A stretch of 64,000 nucleotides of DNA from VRUE01 sp963705635 (GTDB lineage: Bacteria; Actinomycetota; Thermoleophilia; Solirubrobacterales; 70-9), in the NCBI GenBank assembly GCA_963705635.1, contig CAVPKH010000003.1, forward strand, positions 248,001-312,000, in the 5' to 3' direction. Of the stretch, positions 33,617 through 41,056 are shown in pieces. The notes under the pieces were generated by a model. The model searched no databases. It had not been told where the DNA came from and saw only the letters and a program-made list of their open reading frames with translations. Each line of letters opens with the position of its first letter. The first letter of the stretch is position 1. The position numbers and the translations under genes were made by a program.

Positions 33617-33931
33617 CTACGCCGTAACCAAGATCACCACGTTGACGACGAGCGTTACTACAGTCGCCGCCAACAGTACCCAGGTCAGCCGCGCCAAGGT
33701 CTTCGTCAGCGCGATCATTTGATCGGTCCGCACGTCTCCTTCGCGCCAGCGCTCGACCGTTATCTCGCCGAGATCCTTACCGACGCTTTCAGCCTCTCGG
33801 AGAGAACGATTCTGTAGGCGCCTCGCAAGTAGCAATCCGGCGATGACCGACACCAACCAGTAGCGCGGCAGGCGAACATCAGCGAGCCGCACACCCCGCT
33901 GATGGTCTCGGGAATCTCCTAGCCCTGCCAT
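33617..33931 (-). CDS. Small two-helix membrane protein
   Basis: This 104-residue protein has two membrane helices (about 27-43, YWLVSVIAGLLLA; and 82-104, LTWVLLAATVVTLVVNVVIL). The ~35-residue charged segment between them (EAESVGKDLGEITVERWREG) would be on one face of the membrane. Its start at 33,931 lies only 11 bp from the start of the divergent HEPN-like gene, so the two share a very compact control region. Function unknown. Confidence 0.5.
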   Translation of the reverse strand: MAGLGDSRDHQRGVRLADVRLPRYWLVSVIAGLLLARRLQNRSLREAESVGKDLGEITVERWREGDVRTDQMIALTKTLARLTWVLLAATVVTLVVNVVILVTA

Positions 33932-33942
33932 ACGCTCAGAGC

Positions 33943-34410
33943 ATGGACAAGCCCTCGGATGCAGCAACGATCGAACGGGCGCACAGTCTCGCCAATGAGG
34001 CCGTACATATGGTCGCCCTCCAGCGCCGACGACTTCAGTCCAACGAGCCAGAGGACGAGACCTTCATATTTCGTCGGTGGGCCGATTTTCAGTTCCTCAT
34101 TGTCAGCCTGCGTCGGCTTCGTCTGGCAGCCCTTCTGGCCACAAGCTCTGAGACGAATCGAGTGGCGATCGAGAGTGCGATCGGCGAGTTCGATGAAGCG
34201 TTGCCCGACCTTCGAAAAATGAGAAACGTTGGCGAGCACATTGATGAGTACGCGATCGAAGAAGGCCGCGATCGCAGCGTGAGTCGGCTGGCGCTACAAG
34301 CCGGCAGCTTCGACACTGTGACGCTGGATTGGCTTGGAGGGCGACTCGATGCGGACGAGGCGCTTGTAGCCGCCGAAGCTCTGCACGGCGCGATCAAGGT
34401 GTTTTCCTGA
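33943..34410 (+). CDS. HEPN-like helical protein with RxxxxH motif
   Basis: This 155-residue all-helical protein has the segment LRKMRNVGEHIDEYA (about 91-105), which fits the R-(4-6)-H signature (RNVGEH) of HEPN proteins, many of which are RNases in toxin-antitoxin and abortive-infection systems. Other helices are FQFLIVSLRRLRLAALLAT and ADEALVAAEALHGAIKV. A nuclease role would be inference; without structure it could be a non-enzymatic helical bundle. It is divergent from the two-helix membrane protein. Confidence 0.55.
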   Translation: MDKPSDAATIERAHSLANEAVHMVALQRRRLQSNEPEDETFIFRRWADFQFLIVSLRRLRLAALLATSSETNRVAIESAIGEFDEALPDLRKMRNVGEHIDEYAIEEGRDRSVSRLALQAGSFDTVTLDWLGGRLDADEALVAAEALHGAIKVFS

Positions 34411-34519
34411 GCCCTCAATGGCTGCGATCGAACCGCCACAGCTGCAACACGGCGGCCCAGAAAGCCACCACGGCGGCCGAGATGCCATCAAGGTCTCGGA
34501 AGATCGGCGCTCGGCTCCA

Positions 34520-34702
34520 ATGCTCGGCCCCCAGCGCGGCTACGATCGACCAGTGATCGAGGATCCGCTCAAAGGTGCGTTGGAGGAGATCGCCCCGAAG
34601 CTCGATCCGGGGCTTGAGCCGCTGGCAGCAGCACTCCTGGCCGAGGAGCCCGTCGAGGACGCCTGGGCAGTACTACTGCAGGAGATTCTCGATGCGGCTT
34701 GA
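34520..34702 (+). CDS. Small acidic ORF coupled to the SMC-like ATPase
   Basis: This ORF of 60 codons (ATG 34,520; or 49 from GTG 34,553) encodes an acidic helical peptide: DPLKGALEEIAPKLDPGLEP, then LAAALLAEEPVEDAWAVLLQ and EILDAA. Its stop overlaps the ATPase start by 11 nt (start 34,692, stop 34,702), a classic sign of translational coupling. Composition and overlap suggest a real partner of the ATPase, although it matches no family I know. Confidence 0.5.
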   Translation: MLGPQRGYDRPVIEDPLKGALEEIAPKLDPGLEPLAAALLAEEPVEDAWAVLLQEILDAA

Positions 34703-37094
34703 GCGCATCGTCGTCCAGGCCTTTCGCGGCTATCCCGATCGTGCCGAGATCATGCTCTCGGGCGATGTCGTGCTGTTGGCCGGCGAGAACGGCACCGGCA
34801 AGACGAGCCTGACCGAGGCCTTCGAGTGGGTGCTCTTCGACAGCATCGTGCGCAAGGAGCGCTCGAAGACCCGTGGCGAGTACCAGGGCTCGGGGTGGAT
34901 CCGGAGCGTTCATGCCCAGCCCGACGCCGAGACCTTCGCCGAGGTGACCCTCAATAAGGGCGGCCGCCGCCACGTCGTCCGCCGGGTCCTGGTCGGCAAC
35001 GGGAGCGAGCTGACGATCGACGGCAAACCGGCGGCCGACGTAAAGGCGCTGGGACTGAGGACCGAGGACGCTTTCAGGCCGTTTCTCGGTCAGTGTGAGA
35101 TCCAGGCCCTGATCGACAGTGAGCAGCAGAGCCGATGGGAGCAACTGAGCGCGATCCTCGGCTTCGCGGGCTTCGGGCAGCTGCGCGAGCGGCTGCAACG
35201 GCTGCGCACCGACACCGATCGCGATGAGCGTGTGAGACGTCTGCGCGAGCGGGTAACGAGGGCGGTGCAGCCGCTGACCGCACCCGGGATGGAGCCCTTG
35301 GAGCAGGCGCCCGAGGACCTGCGCGCCCGCGCCGGAGGCTTCGTCAGCCTCGGCCCCGACGCCGCCTGGGATGCGATCGGTGCCAAGGCCCAGCAGGAAC
35401 TCGACGCTCTCCTGGCCCGCGACCGCCGCCCACCAGGTCTGGACGTCCTGGCGGTCGGCGCCAAGGACCTCGACGCGCCGGTCGCCGAGACCGCGGGCGC
35501 GATCCGTGGCCTGCTCGCCCACGCAGAGCGCCACCGCGAGTGGCACGAGACCAACCAGCGCGCCAGCTTCGCTGCCCAGGGGCTGGGCCTGGTCGACCCC
35601 GAGCACCCCGAGGTGTGCCCGTTCTGCGAGCACTCGACCCTTGATGCCGTACGTCGCGGCACCCTGGGAGCCGAGGCCGAGCAGACCAGCGGCCCCGCTC
35701 CCTCCGACCCGCGCGGTGGCCTGCGCGACGGGATCGCCGCGCTCAGCGGAGTCGGCCCGCTGAACACCGACGCCGGCGGCCTCCTCGTCGAGTCGCTGGG
35801 CGAGGGAGATGAGGCAGCGGCACTGGTGGCGGCCCAGGAAGAGCAGGACGCGCTAGGGGATCTCCGCGTCCGTGCCAAGCGGCTGGCCGACGCCGCCCTC
35901 GCCGCATATGAGAGCGCCAGCCGCCCACACGGCGACGCGAGTGCCCTGGAGGGGATGGTCACGGAGTTGCTCAGCGCGGTCGAAGAGATCGGCCAGCGAC
36001 ACGCGGCGCTGCGGGCGGCAGTCGAGGCGCTTGTGCTGCGTTTGACCAAGCGCTTCTCGGGTCTCGATGAGGTCGACAAGAAGCGGATGGGCGCTCTTCA
36101 GATGGCGGTGCTCCTGGCCGAAAACGGCAGGGCCGTCGAGGCGGCGTGGCGCCTGCGCAACCATCAGGAGCAGCTGCGGTTCCTGGTCGCCGAGCTGGAG
36201 GCGGCCGAGAAGTCGCGGATGGCCGCGGCGCTGAAGACCCTGAGTGGCGACATCGCCCGCTATTACGAAGAGCTCAGTCCCGGCCACCACATCAAGATCT
36301 CGGGCATCACGATCCGCGACACCAAACGCCGCCAGGCCGCGCTGGCGGCGACCTCACACGGCGAGCCGGTCAACCCAGTGACCATGTTCAGCGAGGCCGA
36401 GGGCAATTGCCTTGGGCTGAGCCTCTACTTCTCCCAGCGCGTCGATCGCAACCCAGGCTGGCTGATGATCATGCTCGACGATCCGGTGCAGTCGATGGAC
36501 CAGGGCCACGAAGAGGGCCTGATCCACCTACTGGCCCGCATTAGTCGCGACCGCCAGGTCATCGTGATGACCCACGAGCGCCGATTCGCCAGTCAGGTCG
36601 AGGCGCAGTTCGCGGCCGTCAACTCGTTCACCAAATACGTCTTCGAGCGTGGCAGCGGGCCGGACCCACAGATCGCCTTGGCCGAAGGCCGTCTGAACGA
36701 ACTGTTGAGCTACGCAGAGGCCAACGCAGAGGGTGAGTTGGCGCGCCGAGAGTCGTGTGCGGGGGCGGTGCGAAAGGCGGTCGAGCGGTTCTGTCGCGAG
36801 CTGGCCGCAGCGAAGGAGGTCCGCCTGAAGAAGGGAATCTCGGTCGAGGACATGATCGATCGCCTGCATGAGAGCAAGGCGATCGACGACCTCGAGGTCG
36901 GGACGCTGCACCGCCTGCGCAAGTTCGGCAACCGGGGCTCCCACGACGACGAATCAGTCAATCCTGCGACCTCGGCGATCCTCTCCAACGTCAACGCTCT
37001 GCGCGCCCTGCAGGACAAGCACCTGACCGCCGAGCGCAGGCCCGACCTCCAGCTCCTTACGGGCGGCGGCGAGTTGCCGAAGGCGGGCGCCTGA
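34692..37094 (+). CDS. Rad50/SMC-like AAA ATPase with zinc hook and C-terminal HEPN/DUF4145-like module
   Basis: This 800-residue ABC-type SMC/Rad50-like ATPase has Walker A GENGTGKTS (31-39), the coiled-coil-flanked zinc-hook motif CPFC (309-312), the ABC signature region SEAEGNCLGLSL (567-578) and Walker B LMIMLDDPVQSMD (591-603) with the H-loop in VMTHERR. After the ATPase core there is a helical module (about 685-775) with LRKFGNRGSHDD, the turn typical of DUF4145/HEPN-type domains. GGAG precedes the ATG, and the small ORF upstream overlaps it. DNA-end sensing linked to an effector module would fit a defence protein, but this is inference. Confidence 0.8.
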   Translation: MRLERIVVQAFRGYPDRAEIMLSGDVVLLAGENGTGKTSLTEAFEWVLFDSIVRKERSKTRGEYQGSGWIRSVHAQPDAETFAEVTLNKGGRRHVVRRVLVGNGSELTIDGKPAADVKALGLRTEDAFRPFLGQCEIQALIDSEQQSRWEQLSAILGFAGFGQLRERLQRLRTDTDRDERVRRLRERVTRAVQPLTAPGMEPLEQAPEDLRARAGGFVSLGPDAAWDAIGAKAQQELDALLARDRRPPGLDVLAVGAKDLDAPVAETAGAIRGLLAHAERHREWHETNQRASFAAQGLGLVDPEHPEVCPFCEHSTLDAVRRGTLGAEAEQTSGPAPSDPRGGLRDGIAALSGVGPLNTDAGGLLVESLGEGDEAAALVAAQEEQDALGDLRVRAKRLADAALAAYESASRPHGDASALEGMVTELLSAVEEIGQRHAALRAAVEALVLRLTKRFSGLDEVDKKRMGALQMAVLLAENGRAVEAAWRLRNHQEQLRFLVAELEAAEKSRMAAALKTLSGDIARYYEELSPGHHIKISGITIRDTKRRQAALAATSHGEPVNPVTMFSEAEGNCLGLSLYFSQRVDRNPGWLMIMLDDPVQSMDQGHEEGLIHLLARISRDRQVIVMTHERRFASQVEAQFAAVNSFTKYVFERGSGPDPQIALAEGRLNELLSYAEANAEGELARRESCAGAVRKAVERFCRELAAAKEVRLKKGISVEDMIDRLHESKAIDDLEVGTLHRLRKFGNRGSHDDESVNPATSAILSNVNALRALQDKHLTAERRPDLQLLTGGGELPKAGA

Positions 37095-37139
37095 GACAGA
37101 TACGCCCGGAAATCCGGTCCTTCGCATAGAACATGGCCA

Positions 37140-37940
37140 GTGGAGGCGTCCCTAGTAAATCCACGCGCCAAGCTCGCGCGGGCCGATGAGCATCTTGTCG
37201 AGCTGGTCTCGGCGGCGCGGGACTTCGTAACAAGGGAGCCGTACCGCGTCATCAATGAGGAGCGTGCAGCGGACCTGGACGTCGCGGTTCTCCGCGTCCG
37301 GGAGTACCCGCCGCTCAGGCTCGGCCTAATCCTTGGCGATGTCCTGGCGAACTGGCGATCCGCCCTCGACAATCTGGCCAACGAGATGGTGCGTCTTAAC
37401 GGGCAGGATCCGGGCGCAAGGACGAGCTTCCCGATTTTCTCCAGCGAAGCCGACTTCGCCTCCAGAGGGCGGAGGCGAATCAGGGGCGTGAGCGAGGAGC
37501 ACGCCGGAATCATCGCCGCCCTCCAGCCGTTCCAGACCGATATTGACCCGACTGTCCAGGCTCTGAAAGTCGTCAATGACTACGTGAACATCGACAAGCA
37601 TCGAGCGATCCATCCTGCGCTGACGACAGTCGTTGACGCGCACGGCTACGGGGCGAGCTTCCGGCGCGAGTCGCTCGACGATGAATTCGATTTCGAGATT
37701 GATCCAGTCGGATTTGACCGTGAGCTTGTGAACGACCTGGAGCTTGCCCATATCCACTGGCACCATCCGGTCCCCGACCCGAAACCGCTCATGTCCGCCG
37801 AATTTTCCGTGCGACTCGCATTCGGGGAGAGGGGCCTCTTGCTCGATGCACTCCCGACCATCGGCTGGCACATCAATCTCGTGGTTGAGTGCTTCGCGCC
37901 CGACTTCGGCGAGTCGATCAGCGTCAAACCTGACGCTTGA
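37140..37940 (+). CDS. Conserved hypothetical protein with RSALD / NIDKHR blocks
   Basis: This 266-residue soluble protein has two blocks seen in a widespread uncharacterised bacterial family. LGLILGDVLANWRSALDNLA is followed by an FPIF turn, and later VVNDYVNIDKHRAIHP. The second half is predicted beta-rich (DFEIDPVGFDRELVNDLELA). The invariant-looking Asp, Lys, His and Arg could form an active site, but no activity is known to me. It uses a GTG start, 45 bp after the ATPase stop, on the same strand, so co-transcription is possible. Codon use seems less G+C-biased than the core genes. Confidence 0.55.
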   Translation: MEASLVNPRAKLARADEHLVELVSAARDFVTREPYRVINEERAADLDVAVLRVREYPPLRLGLILGDVLANWRSALDNLANEMVRLNGQDPGARTSFPIFSSEADFASRGRRRIRGVSEEHAGIIAALQPFQTDIDPTVQALKVVNDYVNIDKHRAIHPALTTVVDAHGYGASFRRESLDDEFDFEIDPVGFDRELVNDLELAHIHWHHPVPDPKPLMSAEFSVRLAFGERGLLLDALPTIGWHINLVVECFAPDFGESISVKPDA

Positions 37941-37995
37941 CCTTCACGTTTCCCAGCCCTTCCCTCAAGGAGCACACTTGCTTCGACTCAGGCCC

Positions 37996-38379
37996 TCACG
38001 ACCCTTCGCTTGTTGGGATTGGAAGCTCACGAACGCGCAGGCGATCTCTGGTGAGGCTCACAATCGCTCCCTTCTCCAGGTCTTCGGCGATCTGCGACAG
38101 GTTGGCCGCAATCAGTTCCGCTTGCTCGGTCGGACGCAGATGGTCGGCGGAACGCAAGAGCAGGACGGATGGCGACGCCAGCGAGCCCAAAGCCAGCAAT
38201 GCTCCAAAGTCGGAATCCGCCGTGAGCAGGATCCGCTCCTCTTTCGCCGCGGCCTGCAGGATCGTCGGGTCGGTTGCGGTCAGCAGCCCGATGTCCGCGA
38301 CGTGGATCGCGTCATGCCCTACCTCTTTGAGACGGCGTCCGACCTCGGGTGAGAGGTTCGCGTCGAGGAGCAGCTTCAC
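37996..38379 (-). CDS. DUF5615/PIN-like toxin
   Basis: This 127-residue PIN-like protein of the DUF5615/Mut7-C type starts KLLLDANLSPEVGRRLKEVG, with the first catalytic Asp in LLLDANL. Further acidic residues are in VADIGLLTATDPTI and LTADSDFGALL. Such proteins are predicted Mg-dependent RNases of toxin-antitoxin modules. The GTG start overlaps the stop of the DUF433 antitoxin gene (GTGA), so the two are translated together. It lies about 345 bp from the IS481 end. Confidence 0.82.
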   Translation of the reverse strand: MKLLLDANLSPEVGRRLKEVGHDAIHVADIGLLTATDPTILQAAAKEERILLTADSDFGALLALGSLASPSVLLLRSADHLRPTEQAELIAANLSQIAEDLEKGAIVSLTRDRLRVRELPIPTSEGS

Positions 38380-38609
38380 GCTGCCGGCGCTGCCACTGCC
38401 AACTCGCGCTCCTGCGCAGCGGCTGCGGCGTATTCGAGCGCGGCGAGGACGTCCTCGCGTTCCAGGTAGGGGTAGTCGGCCAGCAACTCGTCGATGCTGG
38501 CGCCAGCGGCAAGCTGACCGAGCACCGCGCTGACGGTCACCCGGGTGTCGCGGATGCTGGGCAGGCCGCGCATCCGGTTTGGATCGACGGTGATTCGCTC
38601 CTGGGCCAT
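38376..38609 (-). CDS. DUF433-family antitoxin
   Basis: This 77-residue protein has the DUF433 signature: ITVDPNRMRGLPSIRDTRVT, then VSAVLGQLAAGASIDELLAD and YPYLEREDVLAALEYAAAAA. The N-terminal part is a MerR-like winged helix and the tail wraps the toxin. The ATG at 38,609 was chosen as the residue before the conserved AQERITVDP; upstream codons lack coding character. With the downstream DUF5615 toxin it forms a standard antitoxin-first module with a 4-nt overlap. Confidence 0.82.
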   Translation of the reverse strand: MAQERITVDPNRMRGLPSIRDTRVTVSAVLGQLAAGASIDELLADYPYLEREDVLAALEYAAAAAQERELAVAAPAA

Positions 38610-38718
38610 AAGGCAAGGGTACCTCGCTGCCCGCCCGCTACCTCGTCTGCGGGAACAATGCAAGGCGGAATCGGTCGAAATCGCCGCTAATCGCTGCGCA
38701 TCGGCGTCATTTGAGGCA

Positions 38719-39666
38719 CTAGTTGTAAGACCCAGCAACGTTGTTCAGCTCGGCGAGGCGAGCCCCGGGTGGCTTGTGACTGAGAGAGCCGTGCGGTCTG
38801 CGCCAGTTATAGAAGTCCAGCCAGCCAGATAGCGCCGCGGTCCGCTGCGCCGAGTCGCGGTAGATCGCTCCGTAGGCCCAGGCGCCGAGCATCGTGCGGA
38901 TGAAACGCTCTGCCTTGCCGTTGGTGCGCGGGCGGAAGGGCCGGGTGCGGATGTGGCGGATCCCCAGGGCCCGACAGGCGATTGCGTGGACGATCGAGGT
39001 GTAGCCCGGCCCGTTGTCGGTCATCACCCTCTCGACAGCGATCCCATGAGCTGCGTAGAAAGCGACGGCGCGCTTGAGGAAGCCGACTGAGGTTCTCGCC
39101 TTTTCGTCGTCCAAGACCTCCACGTAGGCGAGGCGAGTGGCGTCATCGATGCAGACGTGGACACGCTCCCAGCCGGCGTCCTTGGCCTGGCGGGTGCGTT
39201 TGCCTGTGACCCGGTGACCGGCGCCCTTCTCGATCCGCACCAGCTTCTTGACGTCGATGTGGATCAGCTCCCCGGGGCGCGCTCGCTCGTAGCGGTTGGG
39301 AGGCTCCGGCGGCTCCAGGCGGCTCAGCTTGCCCAGGCCGATCCGATCCAGCACCGCCGAGACCGTGGAGCTCGCCATCTCGAGCAGCTTGGCGATCTCG
39401 GGGCCGGTCATCCGCAGGCGGCGCAAAGCAGCGATCGCCTCGACTCGCGTCTCGGGAGTCCGGCTTGGAACCCGGTGGGGAGCAGAGCTTCGATCCTGGA
39501 GCCCGGCCTCGCCTTCGGCGCGCCAGCGGGCAAGCCACTTGGCAGCGGTGCGTTCGCTCACTCCGGCGGCCTCGGCCGCCTCCGTGAGCGACCACTCTCC
39601 TTCGAGGCGGTCTACGAGCAGGCGCCTGCTTTTCGGGCAGGTGCGGGCATTACCGTGCAGCTTCAT
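38719..39666 (-). CDS. IS481-family transposase
   Basis: This 315-residue DDE transposase has an N-terminal helix-turn-helix (WSLTEAAEAAGVSERTAAKW) and the catalytic core IHIDVKKL (first Asp), MTDNGPGY (second Asp) and NGKAERFI (Glu). PHGSLSHKPPGARLAELNN near the end is family-typical. The frame leaves the element and stops at a TAG that lies in the CTAG target sequence (38,719-38,722), not in the element. ATG 39,666 is the start. All motifs are intact, so it should be active. Confidence 0.9.
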   Translation of the reverse strand: MKLHGNARTCPKSRRLLVDRLEGEWSLTEAAEAAGVSERTAAKWLARWRAEGEAGLQDRSSAPHRVPSRTPETRVEAIAALRRLRMTGPEIAKLLEMASSTVSAVLDRIGLGKLSRLEPPEPPNRYERARPGELIHIDVKKLVRIEKGAGHRVTGKRTRQAKDAGWERVHVCIDDATRLAYVEVLDDEKARTSVGFLKRAVAFYAAHGIAVERVMTDNGPGYTSIVHAIACRALGIRHIRTRPFRPRTNGKAERFIRTMLGAWAYGAIYRDSAQRTAALSGWLDFYNWRRPHGSLSHKPPGARLAELNNVAGSYN

Positions 39667-39748
39667 CCGGTGTCCTCCTTGATCTGGGTGGCTTCAGCAC
39701 CCCCAGCCTTCAAGGAGGCCCGGATGAACAACGTTGTTAGGAACTACA
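38724..39748 (-). mobile_element. IS481-family insertion sequence, 1,025 bp
   Basis: The ends are TGTAAGACCCAG... at 38,724 and ...GGAACTACA at 39,748. The 24-bp terminal inverted repeats match at 19 positions and share CAACGTTGTTCA. The flanks are ACTAGT and CCTAGT, fitting the NCTAGN 6-bp target known for IS481, with one mismatch between copies. Without the element the target would be one perfect 26-bp palindrome with arms CATTTGAGGCA and TGCCTCAAATG around CTAG. Confidence 0.85.
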
Positions 39749-39751
39749 CCT

Positions 39752-39795
39752 AGTGCCTCAAATGGAGGTGATATGCAGGGGTGGTTTGATTTTCC
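39752..39795 (+). repeat. Dispersed repeat, copy D (beside the intact tRNA)
   Basis: AGTGCCTCAAATGGAGGTG, then ATATGCAGG and GGTGGTTTGATTTTCC, match copies A-C with a short internal insertion. The copy lies just outside the tRNA-Gly terminator and begins in the right half of the palindrome that the IS481 element has split. Confidence 0.5.
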
Positions 39796-39815
39796 GAAAG
39801 CGCCCCCTGCACGAC

Positions 39816-39841
39816 GAAAGCCCGCTACAGAGCGGGCTTTC
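39816..39841 (-). terminator. Rho-independent terminator of tRNA-Gly
   Basis: GAAAGCCCGCT-(4 nt)-AGCGGGCTTTC is a perfect 11-bp stem ending 6 bp beyond the tRNA 3' end. On the minus strand the second arm ends in TTTC. It is still next to the full-length tRNA and is absent beside both tRNA fragments. Confidence 0.8.
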
Positions 39842-39847
39842 GCGTGA

Positions 39848-39921
39848 AGCGGCTGAAGGGATTCGAACCCTCGACCTTCTGCATGGCAAGCAGACGCTCT
39901 AGCCAGCTGAGCTACAGCCGC
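39848..39921 (-). tRNA. tRNA-Gly(GCC)
   Basis: This is a complete 74-nt tRNA on the minus strand. The acceptor stem is GCGGCTG/CAGCCGC with discriminator U. The D-arm is GCTC...GAGC, the anticodon stem-loop TCTGC-TTGCCAT-GCAGA (anticodon GCC) and the T-arm GAGGG-TTCGAAT-CCCTT. CCA is not encoded. A TAGAAT at 39,931-39,936 fits a -10 box upstream, and a CTCTACC...GGTAGAG inverted repeat lies further up (39,971-39,992). Its 3' half is repeated at 32,605 and 23,868, marking this gene as an integration hot spot. Confidence 0.95.
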
Positions 39922-40100
39922 ACCGGCGGGATTCTAGCCTTATACGGGTGCTTCGCGGCATTTGGCAGTTCTCTACCCAATATTTGGTAGAGTGGTCGCT
40001 ACCCGGAGGACGGTCGTCGGTCACCGGGGCCTTTGCATCGGCGGTCCCTCCCTCCGTCGCCCGGCTCTGGCCCTTGACCAGGCGGCCGTCCTTCCAGGTT

Positions 40101-40610
40101 CTAGGGCTGGAGCTCGGGCTCGGCGAGAAGGCCCTGGAGGTCGAGGGGCAGGGTGGGCATCTCGACCTTCTGGCCTGGCCGCGGCTCGAGCCACTGATCC
40201 CTTGGCTTGTCCCAGTAGAGCTCGACGCCATTGCCGTCGGGGTCGTCGAGGTAGAGCGCCTCGCTGACGCCATGGTCGGAGGCGCCACCGATGCCCACCT
40301 CGGCCTGGATCAGGCGCCGCAGCGCGTCGGCGAGAGCGGCACGGGTGGGATAGCGGATCGCCAGGTGGAAGAGGCCGGTCGTGCCAGGGGGTGGCGGTGA
40401 GCCGTCCTTCGAGTGCCAGGTGTTGAGGCCGATGTGGTGGTGATAGCCGCCGGCGGAGACGAAGGCGGCCTCGTCGCCGTAGCGCTGCTGCAGCTCAAAG
40501 CCGAGCACGCCGCAGTAGAAGTCGAGCGATCGATCGAGGTCGGCGACCTTGATGTGAACGTGGCCGATGTCGACGCCGGGGTCGATCGGCTTGGCAGTTG
40601 GGTCCGCCAC
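40101..40610 (-). CDS. VOC-family dioxygenase-like protein (catechol 2,3-dioxygenase type)
   Basis: This 169-residue protein has two beta-alpha-beta-beta-beta modules. Likely metal ligands are His in IGHVHIKVADL, His in TGLFHLAIRYP and Glu in GNGVELYWDKP. The segment SLDFYCGVLGFELQQRYG and GGYHHHIGLNTWHS are typical of the CatE/YfiE-like glyoxalase subgroup. It could open aromatic rings or act on a glutathione-like adduct; the substrate is unknown. The ATG at 40,610 directly starts MADPTAKPIDPGVDIGHVHI. Confidence 0.84.
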   Translation of the reverse strand: MADPTAKPIDPGVDIGHVHIKVADLDRSLDFYCGVLGFELQQRYGDEAAFVSAGGYHHHIGLNTWHSKDGSPPPPGTTGLFHLAIRYPTRAALADALRRLIQAEVGIGGASDHGVSEALYLDDPDGNGVELYWDKPRDQWLEPRPGQKVEMPTLPLDLQGLLAEPELQP

Positions 40611-40657
40611 GATGCTTCGAGCCTACCCAGCCGCCCTCGCCGGCACGCCTCGGCGGG

Positions 40658-41056
40658 TCAACCACCGTCGAGGGCGACGTTGACCAGGCGGTCGGCCTCG
40701 GTGTTGCGCTCGCGGCGGACGTGGCGGATCGACCAGCGGTCGAAGTCACGCAGGGCGCTCTTCACCTCTGCATGGAGCTCGCGCATCGTCGCGTCCTTGA
40801 CCTTGTACTCGCCCTTGACCTGCTTGACGACGAGCTCTGAGTCGCCGACGAGCTCCAGCTCCCGCGCGCCCAGCGCCGCGGCCCGCTCGATCCCCAGCAG
40901 CAGCGCTTTGTACTCGGCGACGTTGTTGGTGGCGCGGCCGATGCGTTCGCCGCGCTCCTCCAGCACCTCGCCGCCGGCACCCTGCACCACGGCCGCGATC
41001 GCCGCCGGGCCGGGGTTGCCGCGGGCGCCGCCGTCGACGTTGACGACCAGCTTCAC
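40658..41056 (-). CDS. RNase HI-family protein
   Basis: This 132-residue ribonuclease H-fold protein has catalytic acids in VNVDGGARGNPG (Asp), NNVAEYKALLLGIERA (Glu), LVGDSELVVKQVKGEYK (Asp) and RRERNTEADRLVN (Asp). It hydrolyses RNA in RNA-DNA hybrids. The GTG start at 41,056 overlaps the stop of the upstream hypothetical gene (GTGA), which decides against the longer ORF. A separate RNase HII gene lies at 53,908. Confidence 0.88.
   Translation of the reverse strand: MKLVVNVDGGARGNPGPAAIAAVVQGAGGEVLEERGERIGRATNNVAEYKALLLGIERAAALGARELELVGDSELVVKQVKGEYKVKDATMRELHAEVKSALRDFDRWSIRHVRRERNTEADRLVNVALDGG

Noticed and set aside
23868..39921. An integrase gene for the putative islands
   Set aside because: None of the genes between the fragments has tyrosine- or serine-recombinase motifs. 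The only recombinase in the window, at 44,443-45,306, lies outside and looks like housekeeping XerC.
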